DNA from: Spirochaetales bacterium
GTDB lineage: Bacteria; Spirochaetota; Spirochaetia; JABEVK01
Direction: 5' to 3'
NCBI GenBank assembly: GCA_947478845.1
Contig: CANJXC010000011.1
Span: 1 to 64,000, forward strand
Length of the DNA stretch: 64,000 bases
A model generated the notes under the pieces. The model saw nothing but the letters and a program-made list of their open reading frames with translations, did no database searches and had not been told where the DNA came from. The translations under genes were made by a program, and so were the position numbers. Each line of letters starts with the position of its first letter. Within the stretch, counting starts at the first letter, position 1. Below, piece after piece: positions 1 through 8,685 of this stretch.

Positions 1-220
1 TGCATCCTCCTCTCCTTCTGACGCATTGGCGGGCTCTCCATGTTGTAGTTGTGGTAAACCCATCATAGAGATGTCCCGCCGCTTTTCTACGTCAAAAGCG
101 GAAGCGCCTCGTCGGTGTATTGAGGAAGTCTATCGTCGGTGCTGACACTTGGTTGCACAAAGACTATGGTCATCTTCAGCTTTGGAACCATTTCTTGCGT
201 GACTGATGAACTCAGTATAG
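1..220. other. Left-edge region, no gene assigned
   Basis: No convincing gene is visible in this stretch. On the minus strand an ATG pair at 61-66 opens a frame that runs off the window edge, giving at least 22 residues, but it is too short to identify. On the plus strand short frames carry no recognisable motif. Being next to an IS end, this may be flanking degraded mobile DNA. That is inference only. Confidence 0.3.
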
Positions 221-421
221 TGACCCATACTGATTCCAGTGGACACCGGCGCTTGCTGATGGGAGACTGGAATGATGAAGGAAAGACGCCACTTCAGCGA
301 CGAGCTGAAGGCTGAGGCCGTGAAGATGGTCGCCCGTTATGGGTTGACGCACGCGGAGGTTGCCCGACGTTTGGGAGTTCCCAAGGGGAGCATTGGCAAC
401 TGGATCGCGACCTTCAAGGAA
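221..421 (+). mobile_element. Remnant of an IS3-type insertion sequence (left end)
   Basis: The sequence starting TGACCCATACTGATTCCAG at 221 resembles the outer end of IS3-group elements, and it lies about 50 bases before a transposase OrfA-like start. Only the helix-turn-helix part of OrfA survives. No OrfB integrase with DDE residues and no matching right-hand inverted repeat was found in the window. The element is therefore a dead fragment, not an active transposon. The left end is placed by resemblance and its exact boundary is uncertain. Confidence 0.55.
272..421 (+). pseudogene. Truncated IS3-family transposase OrfA (HTH part)
   Basis: About 50 residues from the ATG at 272 match the N-terminal helix-turn-helix of IS3/IS911 OrfA: a basic start, an EFK-like stretch (DELKAEAVKMV), then HAEVARRLGVPKGSIGNW. 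The family protein usually runs to about 90-100 residues with a leucine zipper and is followed by the OrfB integrase, and neither is present. The frame stays open further, but after the HTH it reads through unrelated DNA that overlaps the opposite-strand gene. I infer that transposase similarity stops near 420. Confidence 0.7.
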
Positions 422-503
422 GACACTCTGGCAGCTTGGCCAGGTGCTGATCTACACCACCAAGCTCAAAGGGTGGTCCGAATACCTGGGGCCAGCATAC
501 TGA
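420..503 (+). pseudogene. Possible 3' tail of another gene fused at the IS break
   Basis: In a frame different from the transposase, 420-503 reads KTLWQLGQVLIYTTKLKGW, then SEYLGPAY and a stop. The hydrophobic run followed by WSEYL is reminiscent of the C-terminus of CDP-alcohol phosphatidyltransferases such as PgsA. The match is too short to be sure. It could be the end of a gene cut by the insertion or deletion that truncated the IS element. Confidence 0.2.
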
Positions 504-571
504 CTCAGTTGCCTGTCACGGTTCTTGCTTACGCAACAACCGCGCCAGCCAATACTCAGCTGAACAGAGGG

Positions 572-1567
572 TTAGAGTTGCAGTCGGACGCCGATGGAGG
601 CGCCCATGGCTTCAGACAAGATGTCGTACATCGCCTGCGCGTCAACCTTAAGAATCAGGACGTCCAGCGACATGCCACCGTAGGCCTTGAGGGCGAGGGA
701 ACCAAACTCGCCCTGACGGTGGATGCCTCTAGGGTCGATGTTCAGACCGTGGTTCTTCCAGTAGGAAAGGTCACCGCTGCTGTCCGCGATGGTCGATTCC
801 AGAGACGCCTGGGCGGTTCCCTTACCATAGGCGACCGAGGCCCCCAAATAGGGTGTGAATAGCCACAAGATATTCTTGCTGATCTGGATCTTGGCCTCAA
901 CGTTGTAGGCACCTAGCTCCATGATCAGGGTCGGGGCCGTCAGCGTCAGTTCACGACCGGGCAACGCGGAGGTAGTGACCACAACGTCTTGCGCAAGCTT
1001 ATCGGCCTGCACCATGGCTCTCATCAAGCTCAGGCCGCCGCCAACGCTGATGGTTGGCAGAAGGAAGTTTTCTCGCACCAGGGGAAAGCGGGCGTCGATG
1101 CCGAAGTTTTGGTACCCGAACGTGTAGCCCGGGAGGGCGTTTTGCAGGTTTTGCGGCAGGAAGCCGGCTTTGATTCCGATGTCGAAGGGAATGATCAGAC
1201 CGCCAAGGCGGGCGTTAGCCACGACAAAGGGCAGGGGCAAGAAAGCTAGGCCGGGCGGTAGTTTCAGGCGTATCAGCCCCAATAGAGGAACAACGGAGGC
1301 CGAGGGGATCGTGGTGGCCCCCACCTGAGCGCCAACCCCAAGGTGGATAAACGGGAAGTTCCCGTCGATGAGGTTGCCGATGTAGGCCTGAGACCAGTCG
1401 ATTCCGGCACCCGCCGCGAACGGCAAGGCTTTGGGGGTCTCGGCGGCAAACGTCGAAAGGGCATTGGTGAGTTGGTCCAAGTCCGGCACGATCGGCATTG
1501 GGGCCGCCGTCATCGGGCCAACGGTCAGCATCAGGGCCGTGATAACACCAAGTAGGGTTTTGTACAT
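572..1567 (-). CDS. Secreted outer-membrane beta-barrel-like protein
   Basis: The protein has 331 residues. It starts at the ATG at 1567, behind a GGAGG box six bases upstream; a longer frame exists but lacks a ribosome site. A clear signal peptide (MYKTLLGVITALMLTVG, cleavage after TAA) precedes a glycine-rich chain of alternating hydrophobic strands, such as PFDIGIKAG and GVGAQVGATTIP. It ends in a beta strand (SIGVRLQL) like many outer-membrane barrels, although the terminal residue is leucine rather than phenylalanine. I recognise no named family. The architecture resembles hypothetical outer-membrane proteins of spirochaetes. Role unknown. Confidence 0.7.
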   Translation of the reverse strand: MYKTLLGVITALMLTVGPMTAAPMPIVPDLDQLTNALSTFAAETPKALPFAAGAGIDWSQAYIGNLIDGNFPFIHLGVGAQVGATTIPSASVVPLLGLIRLKLPPGLAFLPLPFVVANARLGGLIIPFDIGIKAGFLPQNLQNALPGYTFGYQNFGIDARFPLVRENFLLPTISVGGGLSLMRAMVQADKLAQDVVVTTSALPGRELTLTAPTLIMELGAYNVEAKIQISKNILWLFTPYLGASVAYGKGTAQASLESTIADSSGDLSYWKNHGLNIDPRGIHRQGEFGSLALKAYGGMSLDVLILKVDAQAMYDILSEAMGASIGVRLQL

Positions 1568-1918
1568 GATCAACCTCCGAAGATACCTTCTTAGTATAGC
1601 CCGCTCGGGCAGTTTTGCCAGTGTCATCTTTAGCCGAAGCCGCCCCTGGTGTATCCTAGAGCGATGGAAACCCACGCATGGACGCCCTTTGGTCTTGTCC
1701 ATTCGCCCGGTCAACGGGATCGCTTCGCTCTGACCGAGAACCTGACCGGCTCGCTCAAGGGGTACACCTACTCCAGCGGGCTGGGCCAAGGTTAACTGAT
1801 AGGAACTGTGATCCCGGCGCAAGTCAACTAGGCGTTAGATTGACCCTTCGGGCCGAGGAGATAGAGTTGGTTCTTGCGGTCGCGTGGAGGGAACTTCCGG
1901 GGGCGGTACCTGAGTGGT
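1568..1918. other. Intergenic region of 351 bases
   Basis: No full gene is supported here. It holds a 43-codon frame at 1664-1795 with promoter-like TATCCT directly upstream. Near 1906-1927 lies an imperfect hairpin (GGTACCTGA and TTCAGTACC arms) that overlaps the end of the minus-strand SDR gene. The hairpin has no T-run, so I do not call it a terminator. Confidence 0.4.
1664..1795 (+). other. Short ORF or truncated gene start, 43 aa
   Basis: An ATG at 1664 follows a TATCCT hexamer at 1652-1657 with six bases between, the same geometry as other apparent leaderless starts in this window. The peptide begins METHAWTPFGLVHSPGQ and ends at TAA 1793-1795. I do not recognise it. It may be a small real gene or the head of a gene lost by deletion. 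There is no ribosome-binding site. Confidence 0.25.
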
Positions 1919-2539
1919 TCAGTACCCGACTATAGGATCTTTCCTGACCCAAGTGTCCGAGGTAAGCTGATCAATCATCCACTGTGCCAAGTCCACTCTG
2001 GTCATCTCCGGTTTGAATCCCTTACCGTCCACTGAAGCCTTCACCCCACCCCTTGAAACATCGTTCAAGAGTCGGCCGGGGCACACGTTGACATACTCCA
2101 GGGCAGAATCGGTCAAAAGCTTCTGGCCACGTTCCTTGTCGGCAAAAGTGTTTTTCAGGAGTGTCAAACGCAATAGCTTGGGGATGAGATTCATGTAAGG
2201 CTTTGTGGACCCGGCTCCCCAGGCTGAAAGATTCACGATCCTTCTCACTCCGTTCTTTTGCATTCCAAAAACAAGGTTTCTCATGAAGGTCTCTTGGAGG
2301 TCTGACTTTTCGAGGCTTCGTGGCCCAAAGGCAGCGATCACAGCGTCTTGTCCTTCGGTGGCCTTCACGAGAAGATCTTGGTTCCTGACATCGCCGTCAA
2401 GGACTCTCAAGTGGTCGCTCTTTTCCTTTAGGTTGCCCGGGCTACGAACCAGGGCGGTAACAGTATGACCAGCCTTCAAGAGACGAGGAAGGATTTCCAC
2501 TCCGGTGGCGCCGGTGGCACCAATCAATAGAACTTTCAT
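1919..2539 (-). CDS. Atypical SDR / NAD(P)-binding protein
   Basis: The protein has 206 residues. The ATG at 2539 follows GAGGAGG, so I prefer it to the longer frame upstream. The N-terminus is a Rossmann dinucleotide fold of the atypical SDR type (MKVLLIGATGATGVEI) with a basic turn after beta-2 (ALVRSP) suited to NADP. DGDVRNQDLLVKA and VIAAFGPRS follow, as in flavin-reductase-like or NmrA-like proteins. The classical YxxxK catalytic pair is not evident, so it may be a binding or regulatory protein or a weak reductase. It stands alone between oppositely oriented genes. Confidence 0.8.
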   Translation of the reverse strand: MKVLLIGATGATGVEILPRLLKAGHTVTALVRSPGNLKEKSDHLRVLDGDVRNQDLLVKATEGQDAVIAAFGPRSLEKSDLQETFMRNLVFGMQKNGVRRIVNLSAWGAGSTKPYMNLIPKLLRLTLLKNTFADKERGQKLLTDSALEYVNVCPGRLLNDVSRGGVKASVDGKGFKPEMTRVDLAQWMIDQLTSDTWVRKDPIVGY

Positions 2540-2828
2540 GAAGCCCTCCTCGGGTTTCAGCGAAGTATAACCACAGGACCACCTGTAAGCAACCAAGCGG
2601 TGTCAGAGCGTTCAAGAGCCTTGTCGAGGGAGTGTGGGATTCCAAGGCAGCCCCGGGTAAAGCAGAGCCAGCAAAACAGAACGGGAATCTTTTGACACCT
2701 AATTTTTTCCGATGGCTTTGGCGACCACAAACTCCGGCGAGGTGTGGCCGTGTCCAAGGGGGACAGTAGGGGTCAGGGTTCTCAGGCCTTGCCAACTCGG
2801 TGCGCACCATGCAGACTTAGGAATGTTC

Positions 2829-3824
2829 ATGAATACAAGAACCGTATCAGTAAACAATACCTTCACGCCCCCTGAGCACACCTGGCCCCGCAATCCCGGA
2901 ATGCCGCTCGATCTGGACTGGGTGGCTTCAGTGCAGGTTAACACCTCCGCCGTTGAGAGGCGTGCCGCAACCCTAGGTGGCCGGCGGACAGTGAAAAAAG
3001 AGTTTCAGGCGGCTTGGCTCTGCAAAGCGATTTCATGCATCGACCTGACTACCCTTGCTGGCGACGACACGCCAGGTCGAGTGCGACGGCTTGCCGCGAA
3101 GGCCCGCCAACCGGTGAGCGAAAGTTTGCTGGAGCAGTTAGGTTTGCAGGGTCTTACCACCGGGGCTGTGTGCGTTTACCACGAAATGGTGGAAACCGCC
3201 GTTCGCGCCCTCGAGGGCAGTGGCATTCCGGTTGCCGCCGTTTCCACCGGGTTCCCGGCGGGGCTGTCGTCGTACCGCCTTCGTTTGGCCGAAATTAATG
3301 ATAGCGTGAAAGCGGGCGCGCGGGAGATCGACATCGTGATATCGCGTCGACACGTGCTCACTCAAAACTGGCAAGCCCTGTATGACGAAATGGCACAAAT
3401 GCGGGCCGAATGCGGGCAGGCCCATGTGAAAGCGATACTAGCCACAGGCGAGCTTGGCACCCTGCGCAATGTGGCCCGTGCTTCGCTCATCTGTATGATG
3501 GCGGGGGCCGATTTCATTAAAACTTCGACCGGCAAGGAAGGCGTTAACGCCACCCTGCCCGTCACGCTGACCATGCTTCGTTGCATCCGCGATTATGAAG
3601 CCCGCACTGGCATCAAGGTTGGCTACAAACCAGCGGGTGGCATCGCCAAGGCTAAGGATGCGCTTTTGTATCAAGCGATGATGAAGGATGAACTTGGCGT
3701 TCCTTGGCTCCAACCCGATTTATTTCGCTTCGGTGCCTCCTCGCTCTTGGGCGATATTGAACGCCAATTGGAGCACCACCTGACCGGCCGTTATTCCGCA
3801 GCCAACCGCCATCCCCTGGGGTAA
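2829..3824 (+). CDS. Deoxyribose-phosphate aldolase DeoC
   Basis: This class I aldolase cleaves 2-deoxyribose 5-phosphate to glyceraldehyde 3-phosphate and acetaldehyde. The chosen ATG at 2829 has AGGA six bases upstream and gives 331 residues; starts at 2823 and 2712 are possible. The Schiff-base lysine lies in DFIKTSTGKEGVNAT (about residue 231) and the second active-site lysine in GYKPAGG (about 267), both in their family context. The protein is longer than the 220-260 residues of typical DeoC because of an N-terminal extension of roughly 60 residues. The next gene encodes an aldehyde dehydrogenase that could oxidise the acetaldehyde, so the pair fits deoxynucleoside or deoxyribose catabolism. 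Confidence 0.92.
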   Translation: MNTRTVSVNNTFTPPEHTWPRNPGMPLDLDWVASVQVNTSAVERRAATLGGRRTVKKEFQAAWLCKAISCIDLTTLAGDDTPGRVRRLAAKARQPVSESLLEQLGLQGLTTGAVCVYHEMVETAVRALEGSGIPVAAVSTGFPAGLSSYRLRLAEINDSVKAGAREIDIVISRRHVLTQNWQALYDEMAQMRAECGQAHVKAILATGELGTLRNVARASLICMMAGADFIKTSTGKEGVNATLPVTLTMLRCIRDYEARTGIKVGYKPAGGIAKAKDALLYQAMMKDELGVPWLQPDLFRFGASSLLGDIERQLEHHLTGRYSAANRHPLG

Positions 3825-3889
3825 GAGGTGACCTTTACCTCGGGCCTCGCCCTACATCGACGGATTTGCGACAACAAGGAGAGCAAGAG

Positions 3890-6232
3890 ATGACCGTCCG
3901 CGACATCTTTCACAGCATGGACTATGGTCCGGCACCAGAAAGCAACGCCGAGGCGCTAGCTTGGCTTGCCGCCCACGAAGGCAACTTTGGCCATTGGATC
4001 GACGCAAGCTTCACCGCACCCCACGACAGTTTTGAAACCAAAAACCCGGCCACAGGCCACAAGTTAGCGCAGGTAACCCAGGGGAACCAAGCCGATGTTG
4101 AGGCCGCCGTAGCCGCCGCTCGTCGTGCGCAGCCCAAATGGGCCAAGTTGTCTGGTCACAGCCGAGCCAAGTTCCTTTATGCTCTAGCCCGCCTCGTGCA
4201 AAAACACTCGCGCCTGTTTGCCGTGCTGGAAACCCTCGACAACGGCAAGCCCATTCGCGAAAGCCGCGACATCGATGTGCCTCTGGTCGCCCGCCATTTT
4301 TATTACCATGCGGGTCTAGCCCAGTTGTTGCCCTCCGAACAGCCGGACCTCGAGCCGCTTGGGGTGTGCGGCGCTGTGATACCGTGGAACTTCCCGCTCC
4401 TGATGCTGGCTTGGAAAGTGGCCCCGGCCTTGGCCGCCGGTAACACCGTTGTGCTCAAGCCGGCCGAATACACACCCCTCACGGCGCTTCTGTTTGCCGA
4501 AATCAGCCGCGAGGCGGGTCTACCGAAGGGTGTGCTCAATGTCGTCACGGGCGATGGCGCCACCGGAGCCGCCCTTGTAGCGCACCCCGAGGTGAATAAA
4601 ATCGCCTTCACTGGCTCAACTGCCGTGGGGCGCAAAATCCGCGAGGCCACTGCAGGCTCGGGCAAGGCTCTCACCCTCGAGCTCGGCGGAAAGTCGCCCT
4701 ATATCGTGTTCGAAGATGCCGACCTTGACTCGGCTGTCGAAGGGCTTGTCGATGCCATTTGGTTCAATCAGGGTCAGGTTTGCTGCGCCGGCTCGCGGCT
4801 TTTGGTGCAGGAAGGCGTCGCCGACCGCTTTCACACCAAACTCAAACACCGCATGGACGGCCTTCGCCTCGGCGACCCTTTGGACAAATGCATAGACGTC
4901 GGCGCCATCGTCGACCCCGTGCAATTGGCCGCCATCACCGCCATGGTAGATAGCTGCAAGGATGGCGAAGTTTATCGTGCCGCGACACCGGTTCCGGCGG
5001 GTTGCTATTACCCGCCCACGTTGATTACCGGGCTCTCTACGGCCTCAAAGCTTATGCAGGAAGAGATTTTCGGGCCCGTACTTGTCTCGACGACCTTCCG
5101 AACCCCCGGCGAAGCGGTCGACTTGGCCAACAACACCCGCTATGGCCTTGCCGCCACCGTTTGGACCGAGAACATCAACCTCGCCCTCGACGTGGCTCCC
5201 AAACTCAAGGCTGGGGTTGTGTGGGTGAACGCCACCAACCTTTTTGACGCCGCGGCGGGGTTTGGCGGCATCCGCGAGAGTGGCTTTGGGCGCGAAGGTG
5301 GCTGGGAAGGGTTGCTAGCCTATCTCAAACCCCGCCTCAAGACCAAGACGCTTTTGCAAGCCCACCCCGCCCCCGAGCCAGTTAACCCGGAGGTAGAGGG
5401 CCTCGACCGCACCGCCAAACTTTTCATTGGCGGCAAGCAGGCTCGCCCAGACGGGGGTTATTCTCAGGCTGTGTATTCTGCTAAGGGGCGCTTGCTCGGC
5501 CACTACGGACTCGGGAATCGCAAAGACATCCGTAACGCCGTCGAAGCCGCGCAGGCCGCCCGAGGTTGGGCGAAAACTACCGCCCACAACCGGGCCCAGA
5601 TTTTGTTCTACATCGCCGAAAACTTGTCGGCCCGCGCGGCCGAGTTTGCGGCGCGCCTGCTCGAACTTACCGGCAAGCCGGGAGAAGCCGAAGTGGAGGC
5701 CGCCATTGGTCGGCTATTCACCTACGCAGCCTGGGCCGATAAGTTCGACGGCGCTGTGAAGTCCGTACCCATCCGCGGTGTTGCCATAGCCATGAACGAA
5801 GCCTGCGGCGTGATTGGCGCCCTATGCCCGGATGAAGCCCCGCTTTTGGGTCTGGTCTCTTTAATGGCCCCGGCCATCGCCATGGGCAACACGTGTGTTC
5901 TGGTTCCCTCGCAGGTTGCGCCCCTCGCAGCCACCGATTTCTATCAGGTGTTGGAAACCTCTGATTTACCGGCGGGAGTTGTCAACATCGTCACGGGTTC
6001 GCACGCTGAGCTTGCCAAACCCCTTGCAGGACACCTGGATGTCGATGCGCTGTGGAGCTTCTCTTCCACCCCACTCTCGGCCCTCATTGAAAAGGAAGCA
6101 GCCGGTAACCTGAAACGCACCTGGGTCAACCACGCTCGCGCCCGCGACTGGTTCGGAGCTGAAAGCGAGGGCCGGACCTTTTTGGGCGCTGCCACCGAGG
6201 TCAAAACAGTGTGGGTTCCCTACGGTGAATAG
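3890..6232 (+). CDS. Two-domain aldehyde dehydrogenase, ALDH16 type
   Basis: The protein has 780 residues from ATG 3890, behind AAGGAG; an upstream TTG is less likely. Residues about 1-480 form a complete NAD(P)-dependent aldehyde dehydrogenase with LTLELGGKSPYIVFEDAD (catalytic Glu) and NQGQVCCAGSRL (catalytic Cys about 298). Residues about 500-780 form a second, degenerate ALDH domain (ACGVIGALCPDEAPLLG, GVVNIVTGSH) with no equivalent active-site cysteine. This layout matches the ALDH16 family, in which the second domain is inactive and structural. Placement 65 bases after deoC suggests oxidation of acetaldehyde from deoxyribose 5-phosphate. Reaction specificity is inferred from context. 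Confidence 0.9.
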   Translation: MTVRDIFHSMDYGPAPESNAEALAWLAAHEGNFGHWIDASFTAPHDSFETKNPATGHKLAQVTQGNQADVEAAVAAARRAQPKWAKLSGHSRAKFLYALARLVQKHSRLFAVLETLDNGKPIRESRDIDVPLVARHFYYHAGLAQLLPSEQPDLEPLGVCGAVIPWNFPLLMLAWKVAPALAAGNTVVLKPAEYTPLTALLFAEISREAGLPKGVLNVVTGDGATGAALVAHPEVNKIAFTGSTAVGRKIREATAGSGKALTLELGGKSPYIVFEDADLDSAVEGLVDAIWFNQGQVCCAGSRLLVQEGVADRFHTKLKHRMDGLRLGDPLDKCIDVGAIVDPVQLAAITAMVDSCKDGEVYRAATPVPAGCYYPPTLITGLSTASKLMQEEIFGPVLVSTTFRTPGEAVDLANNTRYGLAATVWTENINLALDVAPKLKAGVVWVNATNLFDAAAGFGGIRESGFGREGGWEGLLAYLKPRLKTKTLLQAHPAPEPVNPEVEGLDRTAKLFIGGKQARPDGGYSQAVYSAKGRLLGHYGLGNRKDIRNAVEAAQAARGWAKTTAHNRAQILFYIAENLSARAAEFAARLLELTGKPGEAEVEAAIGRLFTYAAWADKFDGAVKSVPIRGVAIAMNEACGVIGALCPDEAPLLGLVSLMAPAIAMGNTCVLVPSQVAPLAATDFYQVLETSDLPAGVVNIVTGSHAELAKPLAGHLDVDALWSFSSTPLSALIEKEAAGNLKRTWVNHARARDWFGAESEGRTFLGAATEVKTVWVPYGE

Positions 6233-6332
6233 CCCAAGACGCGGGCGAAAAATGTGCGTATCTTGATGGCATGAACTCGATCATGGAACTCTGTCCTGAG
6301 CCGACGCTGACCTCAGGTTGCCGGTAGCACCA

Positions 6333-6608
6333 ATGCCAGCCCATCGCGCCGGGGGAAAGCTCACCCGAAGCCATACCACCCTCATCGACGCGGCCGTACC
6401 CGTGGTTGATCACTTGCAGCAGCGCCCAGAAGTCAGCAAAATCTCCCTCGGCCTGATCAAAAGCCTGGGCAAGGGCAAGGCGGGCCTTAAGTTCCATGAA
6501 GTGGTTGGCGGTTGGCGGATAGTCGTGCGAGGGAACACCAGCCTTCAAGACCTCGTGGTCTATACCACCGACCCCGCGAGAACCAAGTTTGAACTGGAGC
6601 GGCTATGA
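6333..6608 (+). CDS. DUF2103 predicted metal-binding protein
   Basis: The protein has about 91 residues. It shows the pattern HRAGGKLTRSHTTLIDAA near the N-terminus and PEVSKISLGLI further on, as in DUF2103 proteins, described as predicted metal binders. The start is uncertain: ATG 6333 fits the family N-terminus, an in-frame TTG lies at 6318, and neither has a strong ribosome site. Its stop overlaps the start of the globin gene (ATGA), so the two are probably co-translated. No biochemical function is known to me. Confidence 0.75.
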   Translation: MPAHRAGGKLTRSHTTLIDAAVPVVDHLQQRPEVSKISLGLIKSLGKGKAGLKFHEVVGGWRIVVRGNTSLQDLVVYTTDPARTKFELERL

Positions 6609-7018
6609 GCAATTTTGCCATCGACCAAGTGAACCTTTACGAACAGCTCGGCCACGACAAGTTTGTCGAGCTTTCCACTTGTTTTTACAATAAAGTGTAT
6701 GCCGACACCGAGCCAAGTTTCCGGGGCATGTTCCCCAAAGACAAGGCAGGCGCCATTCAAAACCAGTACGAGTTCTTCATCCAGCGCCTGCACGGCCCTG
6801 AGCTCTACAGCCAACGCAAGGGGCACCCGGCCCTGCGCGGTCGTCACCAGCATTTTTCTATCACCCGCGCCCACGCCGACAAATGGTTGGGCTACATGCG
6901 CGAGGCTCTCGTCGAGGTGGGCATTCCCGAAGTGGCCCGGCAACAAATGGACGAGTTTTTTACCGATGTGGCGTACTTTCTGCAAAACGTAGGTGACGAC
7001 GGGGAGAGACTGTACTAG
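6605..7018 (+). CDS. Group II truncated haemoglobin
   Basis: The protein has 137 residues. It has the two-over-two globin signature of the trHbO (group II) class: YEQLGHDKFVELS at the start, then a GHPALRGRHQHFSI segment containing the proximal histidine, then WLGYMREAL. These haem proteins bind oxygen, NO or peroxide and are usually linked to oxidative or nitrosative stress defence. It overlaps the upstream DUF2103 gene by four bases and is followed by a zinc-ribbon gene 19 bases downstream, so the three likely form one transcript. Confidence 0.88.
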   Translation: MSNFAIDQVNLYEQLGHDKFVELSTCFYNKVYADTEPSFRGMFPKDKAGAIQNQYEFFIQRLHGPELYSQRKGHPALRGRHQHFSITRAHADKWLGYMREALVEVGIPEVARQQMDEFFTDVAYFLQNVGDDGERLY

Positions 7019-7037
7019 GATTAAAGGGGAGCTTTCC

Positions 7038-7316
7038 ATGTGCCCCTTTTGCAACGCCGACCTGTCTTCGATCACCGAAGTCTACCGTTCCTCCAAGTGC
7101 CCCGGTTGTGGCAACGACCTGAAGATCTGCCGCAACTGCCAGTTCTACGACCCTGACGCGCACTGGGAGTGCCGCGAAACCATTCCGGAACGTGTAACCG
7201 ACAAAAAAGCGTCCAACTTCTGCGACGGCTTCCGCTTTGCCCCTGCCAAAGGCCCAACCGACCTTTCCAAAAAAAAGGCCGCCAGGGAGTCTTTCGGTTC
7301 GTTGTTCAAAGACTAG
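7038..7316 (+). CDS. Small cysteine-rich zinc-ribbon protein
   Basis: The protein has 92 residues from ATG 7038, which follows AAGGGGAG. It starts MCPFCNADL, continues with KCPGCGNDLKICRNCQFYD, and then has HWECRETIPERV and NFCDGF. The paired CxxC motifs imply one or two structural zinc sites or a redox-active cluster, and the tail is lysine-rich. The C-R-N-C-x-F-Y-D plus H-x-x-C pattern recurs in small uncharacterised bacterial proteins. I know of no assigned role. It follows the truncated globin in the same direction. Confidence 0.75.
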   Translation: MCPFCNADLSSITEVYRSSKCPGCGNDLKICRNCQFYDPDAHWECRETIPERVTDKKASNFCDGFRFAPAKGPTDLSKKKAARESFGSLFKD

Positions 7317-7326
7317 CAAACCCAGC

Positions 7327-8592
7327 TCACCGTTCCAAAGTCATCACAGTTTCCAGGTGCGAGGTGTGAGGAAACAGGTCGATGGCCGTGCAACTGACTC
7401 CGCGGTAACCCGCTTTGGCCAGCAGTTTGTAGTCGCGGGCGAGCGACGGCGCGTGGCACGAGACGTACACCACCCTTTGGGGCGCGCGCGCCACAAGAGC
7501 TTCCACAGCGCGTGGCAGAAGGCCTTCGCGGGGAGGGTCAACCACGGCAATTTCGGTGCTGTTCGTGGCGAGGGCGGGCTTTTCGAGGGTGGCGAGAACA
7601 GCGCCGAGGTCGCCGGCCAAAAAACGCGTGTTGGTCAGGCCAGAGTACCTAGCGCTGGCTTCGGCCGCGGCCACCGACTGCGGATTCTCCTCGATTCCCA
7701 CCACTTCGTGAGCGAGGTCGGCGAGGGCAAGCCCAAAAAAACCGGCGCCACAATAGAGGTCTAGCAACCGGTTGGTGCGGCCCGCCTTGGCTTCGCGGGT
7801 AACCAGCGCCAGCAGGGCGTCCGCCATGACGGCATTGGTCTGAAAGAAGCCGTTGTGGGGTAAAAGCCAGGTTATGCGGCCTAAAGTTTGCGCAAGAACC
7901 GGCTCACCGGCAACGGCGCGGTAGCCCTTGCGGCTGGTGGCCCCCAGGCCGTGAGCCCACCCACAGGCCGTCCAAAGTTCCCTGAGGGCCGCATCGAAGC
8001 CTTTTTCTTCCCGGACGAAGGCGTGCAAACCCACCTGTCCGGCAGCGTTGCTACGAAGGTGCAGCTGCTCGATCACCATCGGGACCCGTATGCCCTGCAA
8101 CGCCGCCCAAGCGGCCTGCAAAGCAGGAGTCTGTACCGCGCACTCGGAGGGGGCCAGAGTCGACCCGTCGAACTCGGGAACAAAAACCAGCTTTCCGAGG
8201 GCATTTTTCAGCGACAACTTGTTGCGGTACCCTTGAAGCGCAGTGGCAAGCACCAGCGGGTGAAGTTCCCCTTTGTACCCCGCTTGCGAGCGGAGCAAAT
8301 GGGAAAGGTTTTTTTGTTTCCACGCCATTTGCGCAGGGTAGGAAAGATGCTGCCATTGGCAGCCTCCGCAACCCCGCGAAAAAGCCGGGCAAGGGGGGGT
8401 TACCCGGTCGGGCCCGGGATGCACTACCTGAAGCAAGTCGGCCCTGCTCCAGCGGTCGGCCGACTGAGGCTTGCTAACCAACACCTGGTCACCAGGGGCT
8501 GTACGGGCCACAGTGAGAGTTTGTCCGGCTTTTTGGCCTACGCCATAGCCAGTCTCATTGAGCGCGGTGATGCTGAGCTGAAGTCGAGCCAC
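7327..8592 (-). CDS. 23S rRNA (uracil-5-)-methyltransferase, RlmD/RumA family
   Basis: The protein has 421 residues and starts with GTG at 8592. An N-terminal TRAM-like RNA-binding domain (ALNETGYGVGQKAG) is followed by an iron-sulfur cysteine motif (CPAFSRGCGGC, with a later cysteine in SECAVQTP). A Rossmann SAM domain follows (LDLYCGAGFFGLALA), then VVDPPREGL and the catalytic cysteine in YVSCHAPSLARD. This is the TrmA/RlmC/RlmD group that methylates C5 of uridine in RNA. Which uridine is targeted cannot be told from sequence alone. The gene is convergent with the zinc-ribbon gene, 10 bases apart. Confidence 0.88.
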   Translation of the reverse strand: MARLQLSITALNETGYGVGQKAGQTLTVARTAPGDQVLVSKPQSADRWSRADLLQVVHPGPDRVTPPCPAFSRGCGGCQWQHLSYPAQMAWKQKNLSHLLRSQAGYKGELHPLVLATALQGYRNKLSLKNALGKLVFVPEFDGSTLAPSECAVQTPALQAAWAALQGIRVPMVIEQLHLRSNAAGQVGLHAFVREEKGFDAALRELWTACGWAHGLGATSRKGYRAVAGEPVLAQTLGRITWLLPHNGFFQTNAVMADALLALVTREAKAGRTNRLLDLYCGAGFFGLALADLAHEVVGIEENPQSVAAAEASARYSGLTNTRFLAGDLGAVLATLEKPALATNSTEIAVVDPPREGLLPRAVEALVARAPQRVVYVSCHAPSLARDYKLLAKAGYRGVSCTAIDLFPHTSHLETVMTLER

Positions 8593-8685
8593 GGCTTAGC
8601 CTAGCTTACTCTGTGGTGGCCGTGCCACATCCACCGGGGCCACGTGAAAAGGTTTTTGTAGGCGCACAATGCGTCGGTGTTTATC

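Noticed and set aside
1906-1927. Hairpin near the end of the SDR gene
   Set aside because: The stem has a bulge and there is no T-run, so it is not called as a terminator.
6201-6548. Minus-strand frame of 115 codons
   Set aside because: It overlaps the DUF2103 gene on the other strand, which has clear family motifs, and the minus-strand product has none.
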